Source: CBDCTM01 sp965222005 | GTDB lineage: Bacteria > Bacteroidota > Bacteroidia > Chitinophagales > Saprospiraceae | DNA length: 64,000 bases | Assembly: GCA_965222005.1 (NCBI GenBank) | Contig: OZ244935.1 | Coordinates: 186,001 to 250,000, forward strand | Reading direction: 5' to 3' | Shown here: positions 53,132 to 62,593 of the stretch, piece after piece | Position numbering within the stretch: the first letter of the stretch is position 1 | Layout: each line of letters starts with the position of its first letter | Position numbers and translations under genes: made by a program | The notes under the pieces: model-generated | Databases searched by the model: none | What the model was told of the DNA's origin: nothing | What the model saw: only the letters and a program-made list of their open reading frames with translations

Positions 53132-53959
53132 CTATAGCTGCTCAACGAGCCCCCGGATCAGCTTTAAAAGCCGGGGCTGTATCAACTTGCTTACCTCTAC
53201 GACCTGCTCGTGCGTAATCGGTTCAGCACCCTGCAAAGCCAACACATCGGTGATGCTCGATATGCCCAGCACCTCCATCCCTGCATGCACAGCCACCAAA
53301 ACTTCCGGCACGGTGGACATTCCCACCAAATCCACACCGATGGTCTTCATGTAATGTGCTTCGGCATGCGTTTCGTAACACGGCCCGGAAACGGCAGCAA
53401 ACACAGCCTCGGCAATCGGAATATCGAGCCGGGCAGCTACCCTTTTTGCCAATTCCCGCAACGCAGCACTATAGGCTCTGCTCATATCCGGAAAGCGCCG
53501 ACCCCAGGCTTCGTGATTGGCACCGCGCAATGGATTGGCACCCATCAGATTGACATGATCGCGGATCAGGCAAAGGTCACCGGGCTGCATCCCCTCCCGA
53601 AGGCCGCCACAGGCATTGGTGACGAGGAGTTTTTGAATGCCCAGCTCCTGCATCACGCGCACTGGGAAAGTCACCTCCTGCATACTGTAGCCTTCGTAAT
53701 AATGCACCCGTCCCTGCATCACCAACACTTCTTTGTCGCTCATCTTGGCAAATATCAGGCGGCCGGCATGGCCCGAAACAGTGGATACCGGAAAGTGAGG
53801 AATATCGGCAAAAGGGATCGCTTTAGCATCCTCCAATTCATCTGCTACCGAGCCAAGCCCGGAGCCGAGGATCAGGGCAATGCCCGGTAAAGCATCCACT
53901 TGCTGCCGAAGATACTGGCAGGCCTGGCTGACTTGTTCGGGGTAGGGAAAAGTTTTCAT
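53132..53959 (-). CDS. Purine nucleoside phosphorylase
   Basis: The enzyme splits inosine and guanosine with phosphate for purine salvage. The 275-residue protein shows the trimeric PNP family motifs: LILGSGLGSVADEL, STVSGHAGRLIFA, MQGRVHYYEGYSM, LLVTNACGGLREGMQPGDL and VDLVGMSTVPEVLVA. It lies 22 bases after the end of the large secreted-protein gene on the same strand, so it may be co-transcribed with it by chance rather than by function. Confidence 0.94.
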   Translation of the reverse strand: MKTFPYPEQVSQACQYLRQQVDALPGIALILGSGLGSVADELEDAKAIPFADIPHFPVSTVSGHAGRLIFAKMSDKEVLVMQGRVHYYEGYSMQEVTFPVRVMQELGIQKLLVTNACGGLREGMQPGDLCLIRDHVNLMGANPLRGANHEAWGRRFPDMSRAYSAALRELAKRVAARLDIPIAEAVFAAVSGPCYETHAEAHYMKTIGVDLVGMSTVPEVLVAVHAGMEVLGISSITDVLALQGAEPITHEQVVEVSKLIQPRLLKLIRGLVEQL

Positions 53960-53981
53960 GAGGCCAATGTAGGCATTTTCA

Positions 53982-56795
53982 TCATCTCACCAGCAGCACA
54001 TCTCCCGAAAAGCTTCTTTCCTCGCCATCTGAAAAGCGGATGCGCAGCAACCATACATATACTCCGGGATTCAATACGCCTGTATCAATCGCAGCATCCC
54101 AGCCATCGCCGGCATTATTGACCCGGATGTCTTCGCCTCGCCATATCAACCCGCCCCAACGATCATATACCTCCATGCTCATCACCTCTGCATCCCCATC
54201 TATTGTGTAAACACTCAATATGTCATTAAGGCCATCGCCATTCGGAGTGAATACATTCGGTACAAAAATTTCATACTCCGAAGCATAAGTTACCAAAAGG
54301 CTATCGCCCACCACGCAGGGATCGCTTAGCTCCGAGTGGCCGATCACCTCTACATCGCCACTCAGCCCTAGCAGACGCAAATAGCTTCCTGTAGTTTCAT
54401 ATTCAGCAGGCGCGCCCATCAGTTGCCACGATATCGGACCGACCAATGAATCCCCTATGTGGGTAATCTGCAAGTCATCTCCAGGACTAAATTCCTGGTC
54501 AGGGCCCAAATCTATTTTTCGGATGGCCCCCGCAGATACATGGATCAAACTATCCAGCATACAGCCTTCTTCATCTGTTACCTCCAACACATAATCTCCT
54601 GAATATAAGCCACTTATCGTTTCTCCATGCTCTATAAGCTCTCCTTCCAACAGAAGCGTATAGGCCGGATAGCCCCCAATCACCTCCTCCATTCGGATAA
54701 CTCCATCCGATACAGCCGGACAACTGGCAGATGTCGTTTTCACCTTTATGCTAATAGGGCTGCTCTGCCGAATCTCCCATACCGCCTCTCCCACACAGCC
54801 CTGCTCATCGCGCACCCAAAGGCTTACCACTCCCGCCCCCGGCACTGTGGTGCTAATACTCGTATCGCCTGTACTCCAGATAATCTCCTCATAGGCATCC
54901 GTAGAAAAAGCAGCGCCTACCTCTTCAGCACACAGCAGGCTGTCGCCGTAAATAGCCGGCTCAAAGTAGGGCAGCTCCTCCAAATCCAGTTCAACGATGC
55001 TATCGCAACCATGGACTGCCTGTAAAGTATCAGTATATATGCCGCTCTGATGTAGCCATTCATCACCAAAGTAGGTGCTGTCGCCGTAGCACATTTGCTG
55101 CTGCACTATATTATGCTCCTCCTCATAATGCGCTATCTCAGTGCTATCCTCTCCCCTACACCCCTGCACATCGGTGACGGTCAGCACGTACTGCCCCGCC
55201 TGAGTGGCAGCCAGCACAGAATCCGTGCTGCCATTGCTCCATGCATATTGATATGGATCCCCAGATACTTGCAAATACACCGTATCGCCGGGGCATACCC
55301 ACTGATCGGGACCCAAATCGAGCAGCGGCGCGGGATGAACCGTGATACTGATCTGAGCCGTGTCGGAGGCGCAGCCTACTGCACTATGCACCACATATTG
55401 CAGCATTCCACTACCGCCCACAGGGTCATATTGTGAACTGCCGCCCGGCAGCCAGTCACCATCCAGATCCGTAGCGCCACGAAGGTAGCTGCTAAGATCA
55501 ACCACGCCGCCATTGCTGCATATTGCAACTGTGCTATCCTGCCCCGCACTCACGCCCGCTACCACATCCAGCCAGGCATAGGCCGTATCGCTGCGTGCCT
55601 CCGACCACGCAATCACTTCAAAGGTACGCCGGCCCGGGCTGGGAAGCGGGCTGCTGTGTACATACTGTATTTGCTGTAAGGCCGCCGACCAGTCCCCAAC
55701 CAGTGAACTTCCCGTAAAACGGATCACCAGATCGCCGGAAGGGGCTATGGCCCAAGTCCACGGGCCGCTGGCTGAAAATACCAACTGCTCTGCCGCGCCA
55801 TCCAACTGACCACTCTCAAAATGCACCCACAGCGAATCCAGGGGCCGCTCCGATTCGATCAGCCCGTCCACATCACTTAGCGAAACAGCAGCCTGCGGGC
55901 AGACCGCAGCATGGATATAATCCTGCCCCGTAGCTCCCGAGGAATCATCACCATCCAGATCGAGCAGCAAATGGCAGGGAATTATCTCCTGCTCCCGTAA
56001 AGAAGCCAGGCCCGAATAACCTTTATCCACGGGACAAAGGCGGGTGGAGGTGCCTGCCTCGATATCCACCAGCGTCACAAAATTGGGATGGGTACTAATG
56101 AAGCGCTCAAAGCTCACCCCGTACATGGTGGTGCTGTCGCAACTACGCGGATAGGAGGCCAGGCCGTAAATATAGTCCAGGCTGCCCACAGGTGCATAGG
56201 CAAAAAGAGAATCTACCGTGACGGGCGTATCATCCAGATTGAGCCGGTAAAAATCATGGTATTGAGGATTGATATATACAAAGTAAACTTCTCCTTTATA
56301 AATACTGGCATCAGATGTCACACCATTGTTGAAGCCGGGAATCCCGCCCCATACCTCTGTAAAAATCTGGGTCGGCACATCATATAAAAAAACCTCTCCA
56401 CTCGATAAAACCCAGGTAGTATCGTTGAGGTAAAGAGCTCCGGATAGGCCTGTACTATTAGGCATAGAGTCTAAATAATTTATAGCATTTGATATCAGAT
56501 CAAGTTCATATATGGCACCATCTATAAAAAATAAAAATACCCGCCCTTTTGGATCAATAATTAAATCTAAAGGTGAGGTCTTTTTAAGGCTACCAAACAA
56601 CTCAAACACTTTAAAAGAGCTAATCGTTTCCACCCGGCAATTCCCGTCTTCTACTATAATGCGATCCAGGTCGGAATAGCGGTCAAAGGATCCAGATATC
56701 ATATACTCATCAGACACTGCATACAAGGTATCCTGGGCGCTGCCACAAGTAGTGGCAGCAAGCCATAAAAGCACTAGTATTGTTTTTTGGATCAT
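53982..56795 (-). CDS. Large secreted protein with gliding-motility-associated (CHU_C, T9SS type B) C-terminus
   Basis: The 937-residue protein has a signal peptide (ILVLLWLAATTCGSAQ), an N-terminal part like a propeller, several PKD/SprB-like repeats (LDLGPDQWVCPGDTVYLQVS; YAWSNGSTDSVLAATQAGQY), and the C-terminal domain FVPNVFTPNGDGLNDILSVY, then MEVYDRWGGLIWRGE and PGVYVWLLRIRFSDG, typical for type B sorting. It is expected on the cell surface, as adhesins of gliding bacteria are. I start at ATG 56795, which places the signal peptide at the N-terminus; the frame is open to 56858. Confidence 0.9.
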   Translation of the reverse strand: MIQKTILVLLWLAATTCGSAQDTLYAVSDEYMISGSFDRYSDLDRIIVEDGNCRVETISSFKVFELFGSLKKTSPLDLIIDPKGRVFLFFIDGAIYELDLISNAINYLDSMPNSTGLSGALYLNDTTWVLSSGEVFLYDVPTQIFTEVWGGIPGFNNGVTSDASIYKGEVYFVYINPQYHDFYRLNLDDTPVTVDSLFAYAPVGSLDYIYGLASYPRSCDSTTMYGVSFERFISTHPNFVTLVDIEAGTSTRLCPVDKGYSGLASLREQEIIPCHLLLDLDGDDSSGATGQDYIHAAVCPQAAVSLSDVDGLIESERPLDSLWVHFESGQLDGAAEQLVFSASGPWTWAIAPSGDLVIRFTGSSLVGDWSAALQQIQYVHSSPLPSPGRRTFEVIAWSEARSDTAYAWLDVVAGVSAGQDSTVAICSNGGVVDLSSYLRGATDLDGDWLPGGSSQYDPVGGSGMLQYVVHSAVGCASDTAQISITVHPAPLLDLGPDQWVCPGDTVYLQVSGDPYQYAWSNGSTDSVLAATQAGQYVLTVTDVQGCRGEDSTEIAHYEEEHNIVQQQMCYGDSTYFGDEWLHQSGIYTDTLQAVHGCDSIVELDLEELPYFEPAIYGDSLLCAEEVGAAFSTDAYEEIIWSTGDTSISTTVPGAGVVSLWVRDEQGCVGEAVWEIRQSSPISIKVKTTSASCPAVSDGVIRMEEVIGGYPAYTLLLEGELIEHGETISGLYSGDYVLEVTDEEGCMLDSLIHVSAGAIRKIDLGPDQEFSPGDDLQITHIGDSLVGPISWQLMGAPAEYETTGSYLRLLGLSGDVEVIGHSELSDPCVVGDSLLVTYASEYEIFVPNVFTPNGDGLNDILSVYTIDGDAEVMSMEVYDRWGGLIWRGEDIRVNNAGDGWDAAIDTGVLNPGVYVWLLRIRFSDGEERSFSGDVLLVR

Positions 56796-56887
56796 GGGCT
56801 TATATTTGAGGGCTGCTGCTATAGCGGCGATTACATGCTGCACAAGGTGGTTAATCATTCGCCGGTACAGCAGCAGCCTTTATCAGA

Positions 56888-58705
56888 TCAACGGTGTATC
56901 AGTTTGCCGCTTTGCGTATCGGTATCGGTTGTCAGTTCATAAAACAAAATCCCTTTGGGCCAGGCAGCGGCAGGGACTTGCTGGCTGCCGCTTAGTTGCT
57001 GTGTATATAGCAATTGTCCGCTTGCACTGTAAATGCGCAACCAGGCAGGCTGCTCCGAATCAGGTAGCACTATATTCAACTCCTGGCTAAAGGGGTTGGG
57101 ATATACTCCGATACCCGTGGTAGTGGCGGTATTTTTTTCAGTAAAATCGAGAAAATACTTCTTTCCATCCACAGCGATTAGATTGACCGGCTTGCGGATG
57201 CCGGTGATGGTGAGCTGCTCCAGTATTTCCGTTTCATTCAGCTCATCCCCATGCACTACAAAGCTTATGAGTGGCTGCCCCTCCGCCAGGCTATAGCCAT
57301 CGCGACTGTGATGGTACTGACTGATGCGAAGCCTGTCAGCTTCCAAATTGTAAAGCTGGCCGAGTGAGGCATCCTGCTCCAGGATTTCACCAATGGTAAA
57401 GCGCTTATTCAATATTTGCAAATCGGCAAAAAAGAAGGTGAGATCCGTTGGTTCGAGCAGGCTGAGGGACACCAGCCAATCGCCATTGGCTTGTTCTGTG
57501 ATCTGCCACTGCGCTGGTAGTGTCAATGTCTTTGCTTCCTCTTCTCCTCCCCTGCCGCTACTTCCGTTGCCGGCAAACATCTCATCGCAGTCGGTACAGC
57601 TATTATTCACATCGCCGTTTTTTATACCGTAAAAATCGGTCTGCAATTGATCGTTATCGATGTTCGGAAAATGGTAATCGGGATCATAGATCAGCCAATT
57701 ATAATAAGGCGGCTGGCTCGAATATGGCGGTATGGTTTGCAAATACAAATAGGTACCTTTTGGTATAAACTTCCAGGAAGGGCAACAAAAAGTTCCGTAA
57801 ATCAGGTATTTATTAATCTCTACCTGATCCCCGGTCGTGATTTTCCCATCCTGATTAACATCTGCTGCAATATGCTGCCATACCTCTGACAAGGAGGAAA
57901 TACCCAAAATGTGGTTTTTAATCATAATAATATCGTCTTCATCTAATCCACAACCCACGTTATCTTGCTTACTGGCCGATACCCGCACATCTGTACCGGG
58001 CACGATTGTACTACAGGGATCGTAGATACCAAAGGCATCCGTCTGCGAAGCACAGATATTGACCAGATTGTTGGGATCGTGTTCGTCATCAATCGAAATA
58101 TTGACGGCATTGATACCCAGATTCAAACTACCTACACAGGGCGGCCCCGTCACCTTATTGACATTGCCTTCGATGGTAACTGCCGGAAAACAGTACTGGC
58201 CAACATCGTCTTGCTTGGCTACATCGCAGACATTGAGGGGAAAGACGATGGGAGGTATGACAAAGCGGGCGTCCGCAAAGGACAAATCATAGCACTGCCC
58301 GGGATCACCTTCAAAAAATACCGTAAACACTGTAACTGGGCCAAAATTAAAATCGATTGTATAAGTATTGTTTAAGTCAAGCCCCGACAGCGTCATTCGG
58401 TTAAAATTGGTACTGATGGTAGCAAAGGCATTGAAGGGATAGGAAACAGAAGCCGTGGAAGCGTTTTGATCAAAAACCAGCCCGGTAGCAGGATCGACAT
58501 CTACATTGATATTCACTCCATGTACATCGAAACCTGGTAATGCGGAATTCAATATCACCGGCACGCCCACCAGATTGCCTATCTGGGTAGGGGTGCCAAA
58601 GGTCAGCTCGAGGTCAGCGGGACAAACCTGGGCGTTTACATCCTGTTGTAGAGAGAGAGAGAGAGAGAGCGTAACACACATGAATAAAAACTTAATAGGT
58701 TTCAT
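56888..58705 (-). CDS. Secreted protein with dockerin-like repeat and T9SS type A sorting domain
   Basis: The 605-residue protein has a signal peptide whose core is coded by a CT repeat (SLSLSLSL), a cohesin-like beta domain (about 25-160), a calcium-binding dockerin-type segment AADVNQDGKITTGDQVEIN (about residue 278), a second beta domain, and a C-terminal sorting domain (GIGVYPNPFSQELNIVLP; LRIYSASGQLLYTQQL). It should be exported by the type IX system. I start at ATG 58705. It lies 92 bases before the next large secreted-protein gene on the same strand. The ligand is unknown. Confidence 0.88.
   Translation of the reverse strand: MKPIKFLFMCVTLSLSLSLQQDVNAQVCPADLELTFGTPTQIGNLVGVPVILNSALPGFDVHGVNINVDVDPATGLVFDQNASTASVSYPFNAFATISTNFNRMTLSGLDLNNTYTIDFNFGPVTVFTVFFEGDPGQCYDLSFADARFVIPPIVFPLNVCDVAKQDDVGQYCFPAVTIEGNVNKVTGPPCVGSLNLGINAVNISIDDEHDPNNLVNICASQTDAFGIYDPCSTIVPGTDVRVSASKQDNVGCGLDEDDIIMIKNHILGISSLSEVWQHIAADVNQDGKITTGDQVEINKYLIYGTFCCPSWKFIPKGTYLYLQTIPPYSSQPPYYNWLIYDPDYHFPNIDNDQLQTDFYGIKNGDVNNSCTDCDEMFAGNGSSGRGGEEEAKTLTLPAQWQITEQANGDWLVSLSLLEPTDLTFFFADLQILNKRFTIGEILEQDASLGQLYNLEADRLRISQYHHSRDGYSLAEGQPLISFVVHGDELNETEILEQLTITGIRKPVNLIAVDGKKYFLDFTEKNTATTTGIGVYPNPFSQELNIVLPDSEQPAWLRIYSASGQLLYTQQLSGSQQVPAAAWPKGILFYELTTDTDTQSGKLIHR
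58650..58669 (-). repeat. (CT)10 microsatellite within a signal peptide
   Basis: Ten CT units on the coding strand encode the Leu-Ser run of the signal peptide (codons 13-19 of the gene starting at 58705). Loss or gain of a unit would shift the frame and stop the protein early, so it could act as a phase-variation switch. Shifts by three units would only change signal length. Confidence 0.85.
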
Positions 58706-59076
58706 GATTAACGGTTTTAGGGATGAGAAAATATCTGGCATGCTGCCAGCTATAGCTTATGCAAAGGAACAAGTACTTGTAAGAATGCTGCCAACAATAT
58801 ACCAAATAAAATTAATACATACACGTAGGCCAATATAAAAATTTCAGCAAAAGAGCTTTGGACGTTGAACTAACAATATTTTGTTGGTAGTGGCTTAAAT
58901 TATTGATAATCAGACAGTTGCGCTGATATCGGGAAAGATATATCCTCCAAAAACGGTATTTGGGTCTTTTATAAAATTTGGGGCAAAAAATATTGAGCGG
59001 ATAGCTGTTTTTTCCCGTTTTCACTGTTGAAAACAGATAAAAGGAACTGTTAGTGGCTGAAGAGTCGGGGCCTCTG
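58706..59076. other. Gene-free stretch upstream of the secreted-protein gene
   Basis: No gene is supported between the FecR stop and the secreted-protein start. It is AT-rich and should hold the promoter of the latter, but I found no exact TAnnTTTG box. The open frame at 58812-59396 runs antisense through the fecR gene and is left out. Confidence 0.5.
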
Positions 59077-60066
59077 CTACTTCTTTTCCAGCACCACTTC
59101 TCTACCCTGCTGCTGCCATTCGAGCTGGTATAAGAGGGCCAGCTGCTCCAGCACTTCCGGCAAAGAAGCCTTGCTGCCAAAGCGCGTGCTGAGTCGCTCA
59201 TCGGCCAGGCCGGCCCGGTCGGTAATGTGTACATCGAAGCGGCGCTCCAGGGCATGGAGGGCATCGCTGAAGGGGGTATTGTCGAAAGCCAGCTGCTGCC
59301 AGGCAATGGCGGCATCGGGGCGGGCACTGGCGGGGCTGAGTTGCTGATTTTGCCGATCGTACAACGCACCCTGACCGGCGGTGAGGGTGAGGGCATCGCC
59401 CGAAAGGGTCGAAAAGCGTACTTTTCCTTCCGTCACGTCAAGCCGCATTTCCCTGTCATTGGGATAGGCGCTGAGCAGGAAGGCAGTACCCAGCACTTCG
59501 GTACGCAGTGCGCCGCTTTCGATGATGAAGGGGCGCTCAGCGTCTTTGGCGATCTGGAAAAAGCCCTTGCCCTTGAGACGGACACGGCGCTCCTGTTTAT
59601 TAAAATCATCGTACACTTCCAGCATAGAGCCTGCATTAAGGGCTACGCTGCTACCGTCGGGGAGCTCAATCTGCTGCTTTTGGCCAAAGGGTACTTCGTA
59701 CTGTTGAGCGATCCGGGCTTGAGCAGATTGGCCGGGCCAATACTGGCTGGCCACCCAGGCTATAGCCATCACTGCTACTGCGGCCGCTGCTACACGCAGC
59801 CAGCGCATCGGCCTCACTGCCACCGGTATGGAGGCACCCGTCTGCCGGGCGATGCGCCCTTGCAGGTCGCTCCAACCGTCAGCCGTATTCGCATCGAGCC
59901 TTACATCCATCTTTGCCAGCTGATTTTCAAGCAGCGCAATCTGCTTGTAATGCTCCTGGTTGGCGGCACTTTCAGAGCGCCAGGCATCGAGGCGAGCTTG
60001 CTCCTGAGGGCTGCACTTCCCTTGCAAGTGCTTGATAATCAATATGTTAACCACTTCTTCTTGCAT
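59077..60066 (-). CDS. FecR-family anti-sigma factor
   Basis: The 329-residue protein has a cytoplasmic N-terminus (about 1-85, with LIIKHLQGKCSPQEQARLDAW), one membrane segment (about 90-108, AAAAVAVMAIAWVASQYW), a periplasmic FecR domain (EVPFGQKQQIELPDGSSVALN, about 143-163) and a C-terminal DUF4974/STN-like domain (TPFSDALHALERRFDVHITD). It would hold the ECF sigma factor encoded just upstream (111 bases) until a TonB receptor signals. No receptor gene follows directly, which is unusual for this type of locus. Confidence 0.92.
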   Translation of the reverse strand: MQEEVVNILIIKHLQGKCSPQEQARLDAWRSESAANQEHYKQIALLENQLAKMDVRLDANTADGWSDLQGRIARQTGASIPVAVRPMRWLRVAAAAVAVMAIAWVASQYWPGQSAQARIAQQYEVPFGQKQQIELPDGSSVALNAGSMLEVYDDFNKQERRVRLKGKGFFQIAKDAERPFIIESGALRTEVLGTAFLLSAYPNDREMRLDVTEGKVRFSTLSGDALTLTAGQGALYDRQNQQLSPASARPDAAIAWQQLAFDNTPFSDALHALERRFDVHITDRAGLADERLSTRFGSKASLPEVLEQLALLYQLEWQQQGREVVLEKK

Positions 60067-60177
60067 TACATCTGATGTGAAAATTTAAATCATATTTGCT
60101 CATTTGGTGTTTTATGATATCTCTCCTGTATTATTATATACTAGCAGTAGCTGCCCAGCCCCCAAAAACAGCCATAA

Positions 60178-60741
60178 TTATATTGATATAAATGTCAATA
60201 TTAGCCAAATCCCAAAATAATGGCGAGCTGACGGATGCTCAGCAAATAAGCGCTCGCGCAGTTTTTTGAGGGCAATACCGATCTGATTTTCTACCGTTTT
60301 GACGGAAATATCCAGGCGCTCGGCAATTTCTTTGTAGCTGAGCCCTTCCTCGCGGCTGATCAAAAATATTTCCCGGCACTTAGGGGGGAGCTGTTGGATG
60401 TAAGATGCAATAGCTGCCTGCAATTCAGCAGCTTCCATTTCTGCTTCAATGTTTTCATCCCTCCCCTGCTCTACCGGGTTGGCATCCAGAGATACAACCG
60501 AAAGTCGACGTTTTTGTAAAAAATTTAGGCATTTATTGCGGGTGGCTTTGTAGAGATAAGCTTTCAGATTACCTTTCAAATCCATATCGCTGCGATTGCG
60601 CCATACTGCCATAAACACATCCTGCACCACTTCTCTGGCATCTTCGGAGGAGCGCAGAAAGCCGTTGGCATAGCGGAGCAGTGCAGGCTGATGGAGTTTG
60701 TAGAGCTGCTCCAGGTGTTGTATTTGGAAGCTGGGTTTCAA
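60178..60741 (-). CDS. ECF RNA polymerase sigma factor
   Basis: The 187-residue protein has sigma region 2 (PALLRYANGFLRSSEDAREVVQDVF, about 19-43; WRNRSDMDLKGNLKAYLYKATRNKCLNF spanning 47-75) and region 4 (LPPKCREIFLISREEGLSYKEIAERLDIS, about 117-145, with VKTVENQIG). It is a typical Bacteroidota sigma-70 ECF factor paired with FecR. After region 4 there is a short hydrophobic tail (FGIWLILTFISI), which is uncommon and might touch the membrane. Confidence 0.93.
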   Translation of the reverse strand: MKPSFQIQHLEQLYKLHQPALLRYANGFLRSSEDAREVVQDVFMAVWRNRSDMDLKGNLKAYLYKATRNKCLNFLQKRRLSVVSLDANPVEQGRDENIEAEMEAAELQAAIASYIQQLPPKCREIFLISREEGLSYKEIAERLDISVKTVENQIGIALKKLRERLFAEHPSARHYFGIWLILTFISI

Positions 60742-60818
60742 AATGGCAATTGATAGCGAAGATAGTAAGTGAATATTAAACTGGCAATTGGTTTTATTTT
60801 GGGAAAGAGAAGCGAAAT

Positions 60819-61397
60819 TCAGCTTTTGTTCTCTTGCAGGCCCGTCAAGAGCAGGCGCAACAAATCCTGCTCGATCAATTCAGGGCTGAGATTGCGCTCG
60901 TATTTATACCAATCGTGCACCCAGCGGATAGAGGTCAACAGGCTGTTGAGCACAATGGTAGGATTGATGTCTTTGAATTCGCCAGCAGAAACCCCTTCGC
61001 GGATGATGTGCCGAAAGCGCCGCTCATAGTCTTTGCGAAGCTGAAGAAATTCGCTGAAGTGCGGCTCGCTGAGGTGGCGCCATTCATCATTGAATACGGT
61101 AGTGGAGGTGCTATCTTCAGTGGCAATACGCAAGTGCATCCGGATCAGCATTTTGATCTGCTCAAGGGGGCCAGCCTCTATTTGCTCTACCTCCTCCATT
61201 CCTTTGATGAATCGCGCTGCATTATCGAAGCAAATCTTTTGCAAAATCTCTTCTTTTGACTGGATGTGACTGTAAAAGCTGGATGGCTTGAGCCCTACCC
61301 GTTTGGCCAGCTCGCGCATGGAGGCAGCCGGATAGCCCTTCTCCCGAAACAAGCGTGCTGCTTCTTCAAAGATGATTTGCTTTTTCGTTTTTGTCAT
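60819..61397 (-). CDS. TetR-family transcriptional regulator, likely of the paa genes
   Basis: The 192-residue protein has the N-terminal TetR helix-turn-helix (IIFEEAARLFREKGYPAASM, ELAKRVGLKPSSFYSHIQSK; residues about 8-52) and a helical ligand domain. It lies 53 bases after paaE on the same strand, so both are probably in one transcript. The inverted repeat upstream of paaE recurs at paaA, which makes this the best candidate for the phenylacetyl-CoA-responsive repressor (PaaR-like). I start at ATG 61397, since upstream residues do not belong to the family. Confidence 0.87.
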   Translation of the reverse strand: MTKTKKQIIFEEAARLFREKGYPAASMRELAKRVGLKPSSFYSHIQSKEEILQKICFDNAARFIKGMEEVEQIEAGPLEQIKMLIRMHLRIATEDSTSTTVFNDEWRHLSEPHFSEFLQLRKDYERRFRHIIREGVSAGEFKDINPTIVLNSLLTSIRWVHDWYKYERNLSPELIEQDLLRLLLTGLQENKS

Positions 61398-61450
61398 ATC
61401 AGCTTGCAGGTTTTCAGAAGGCCAGACATTCACACCATCTAACCATCCCC

Positions 61451-62533
61451 TTACCTCTGATCAAAATCTACCCGCAGTTTTTCCGACCGGGGATGCGACT
61501 GGCAGGTAAGGATGAAGCCGGCTTCCAATTCGTCCTCTTCCAGGGCATAATTGACATCCATCTCCACTTCGCCCTCCTCCAGTTTGGCGCGACAGGTGGC
61601 GCATACGCCGCCCTTACAGGCAAAGGGCAGGTCGGCTCCGGTTTTGAGCGCAGCATCCAGTATGCTGTCGCCGCCATAGGACAAGCGCATGTCAAAGGTT
61701 TTGCCATCCAGGCGAACGCTTACCTGGCTCTCTTTTTCAGGATCGATCAGCGATTTTCGGTCTTCCATTGCAGAGCTTGCAGCCCGGCTGCCCGGCGTGG
61801 TGAAAAGCTCGATATGTATTTTGGATTCTGGCACTTCAAGTGCTTGCAGCCCTTCCTGAATAGCTAACATCATGGGCTCCGGGCCGCAGATAAAATATTC
61901 ATCTACTTCTTTGACGTCAAAAAGCAGGCGGGCAAATGCCTTGCACTTTTCAGGCGTGATGAAGCCATTGAATAGCTCGCTATCCAGCCGCTCCTCGCTG
62001 AATACATGATAGAGGCTTATACGATCCATGTATTCGTTTTTGAGGTCTTCGAGTTCCTCTTTAAAAATGATGGAATTGGTACCCCGGTTGCCATAAAATA
62101 GTATAAAGTTGCTATGCGGCTCTACCTGCATCACTGTTTTCAAAATTGAAATAACGGGGGTGATGCCACTTCCTCCGGCAAAGCCGACATAGGTTTTGGC
62201 CTGCTCGGGAACGAGCGGAGTATAAAATTTGCCCATCGGGGGCATCACTTCGAGCGTATCGCCGGTTTTGAGCTGCTCATTGGCAAAGGTGGAAAAGCGG
62301 CCGCCGGGTACTTTTTTCACTGCCACACGCAGCTCTCCATCCAGGGGACTTACGCAAACCGAGTAGTTGCGGCGTACATCCTCGCCATTGATCATAGCTT
62401 TGAGGGTGAGGTATTGGCCCTGGGTGAAGCGAAAATCATCTGCCAGGCTTTCGGGGACATCAAAAGCGATAGAGACGGCGTCGTGCGTTTCGCGGCGTAG
62501 TTCTTTTATTCTGAGGGGATGGAAGATTGGCAT
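61451..62533 (-). CDS. paaE: Phenylacetyl-CoA epoxidase reductase subunit PaaE
   Basis: PaaE passes electrons from NAD(P)H through FAD and a 2Fe-2S centre to PaaA. The 360-residue protein has the FAD domain (RRNYSVCVSPLDGELRVAVK), the NAD domain (YVGFAGGSGITPVISILKT; EYFICGPEPMM) and a C-terminal plant-type ferredoxin domain with the cluster Cys residues in FACKGGVCATCRAKLE and LTCQSHP. In E. coli paaE follows paaABCD; here it is 21 kb away with a tetR gene, yet it shares an operator-like motif with paaA. Confidence 0.94.
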   Translation of the reverse strand: MPIFHPLRIKELRRETHDAVSIAFDVPESLADDFRFTQGQYLTLKAMINGEDVRRNYSVCVSPLDGELRVAVKKVPGGRFSTFANEQLKTGDTLEVMPPMGKFYTPLVPEQAKTYVGFAGGSGITPVISILKTVMQVEPHSNFILFYGNRGTNSIIFKEELEDLKNEYMDRISLYHVFSEERLDSELFNGFITPEKCKAFARLLFDVKEVDEYFICGPEPMMLAIQEGLQALEVPESKIHIELFTTPGSRAASSAMEDRKSLIDPEKESQVSVRLDGKTFDMRLSYGGDSILDAALKTGADLPFACKGGVCATCRAKLEEGEVEMDVNYALEEDELEAGFILTCQSHPRSEKLRVDFDQR

Positions 62534-62593
62534 TTTCTAAGTGCTAATTTGTAGTTATATACCCGTTTGCCAAATTTATTAAACTTTCAAAAC

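Noticed and set aside
58812..59396. A 194-residue minus-strand frame overlapping fecR
   Set aside because: It is rich in Pro and Ser and reads the fecR gene in another frame.
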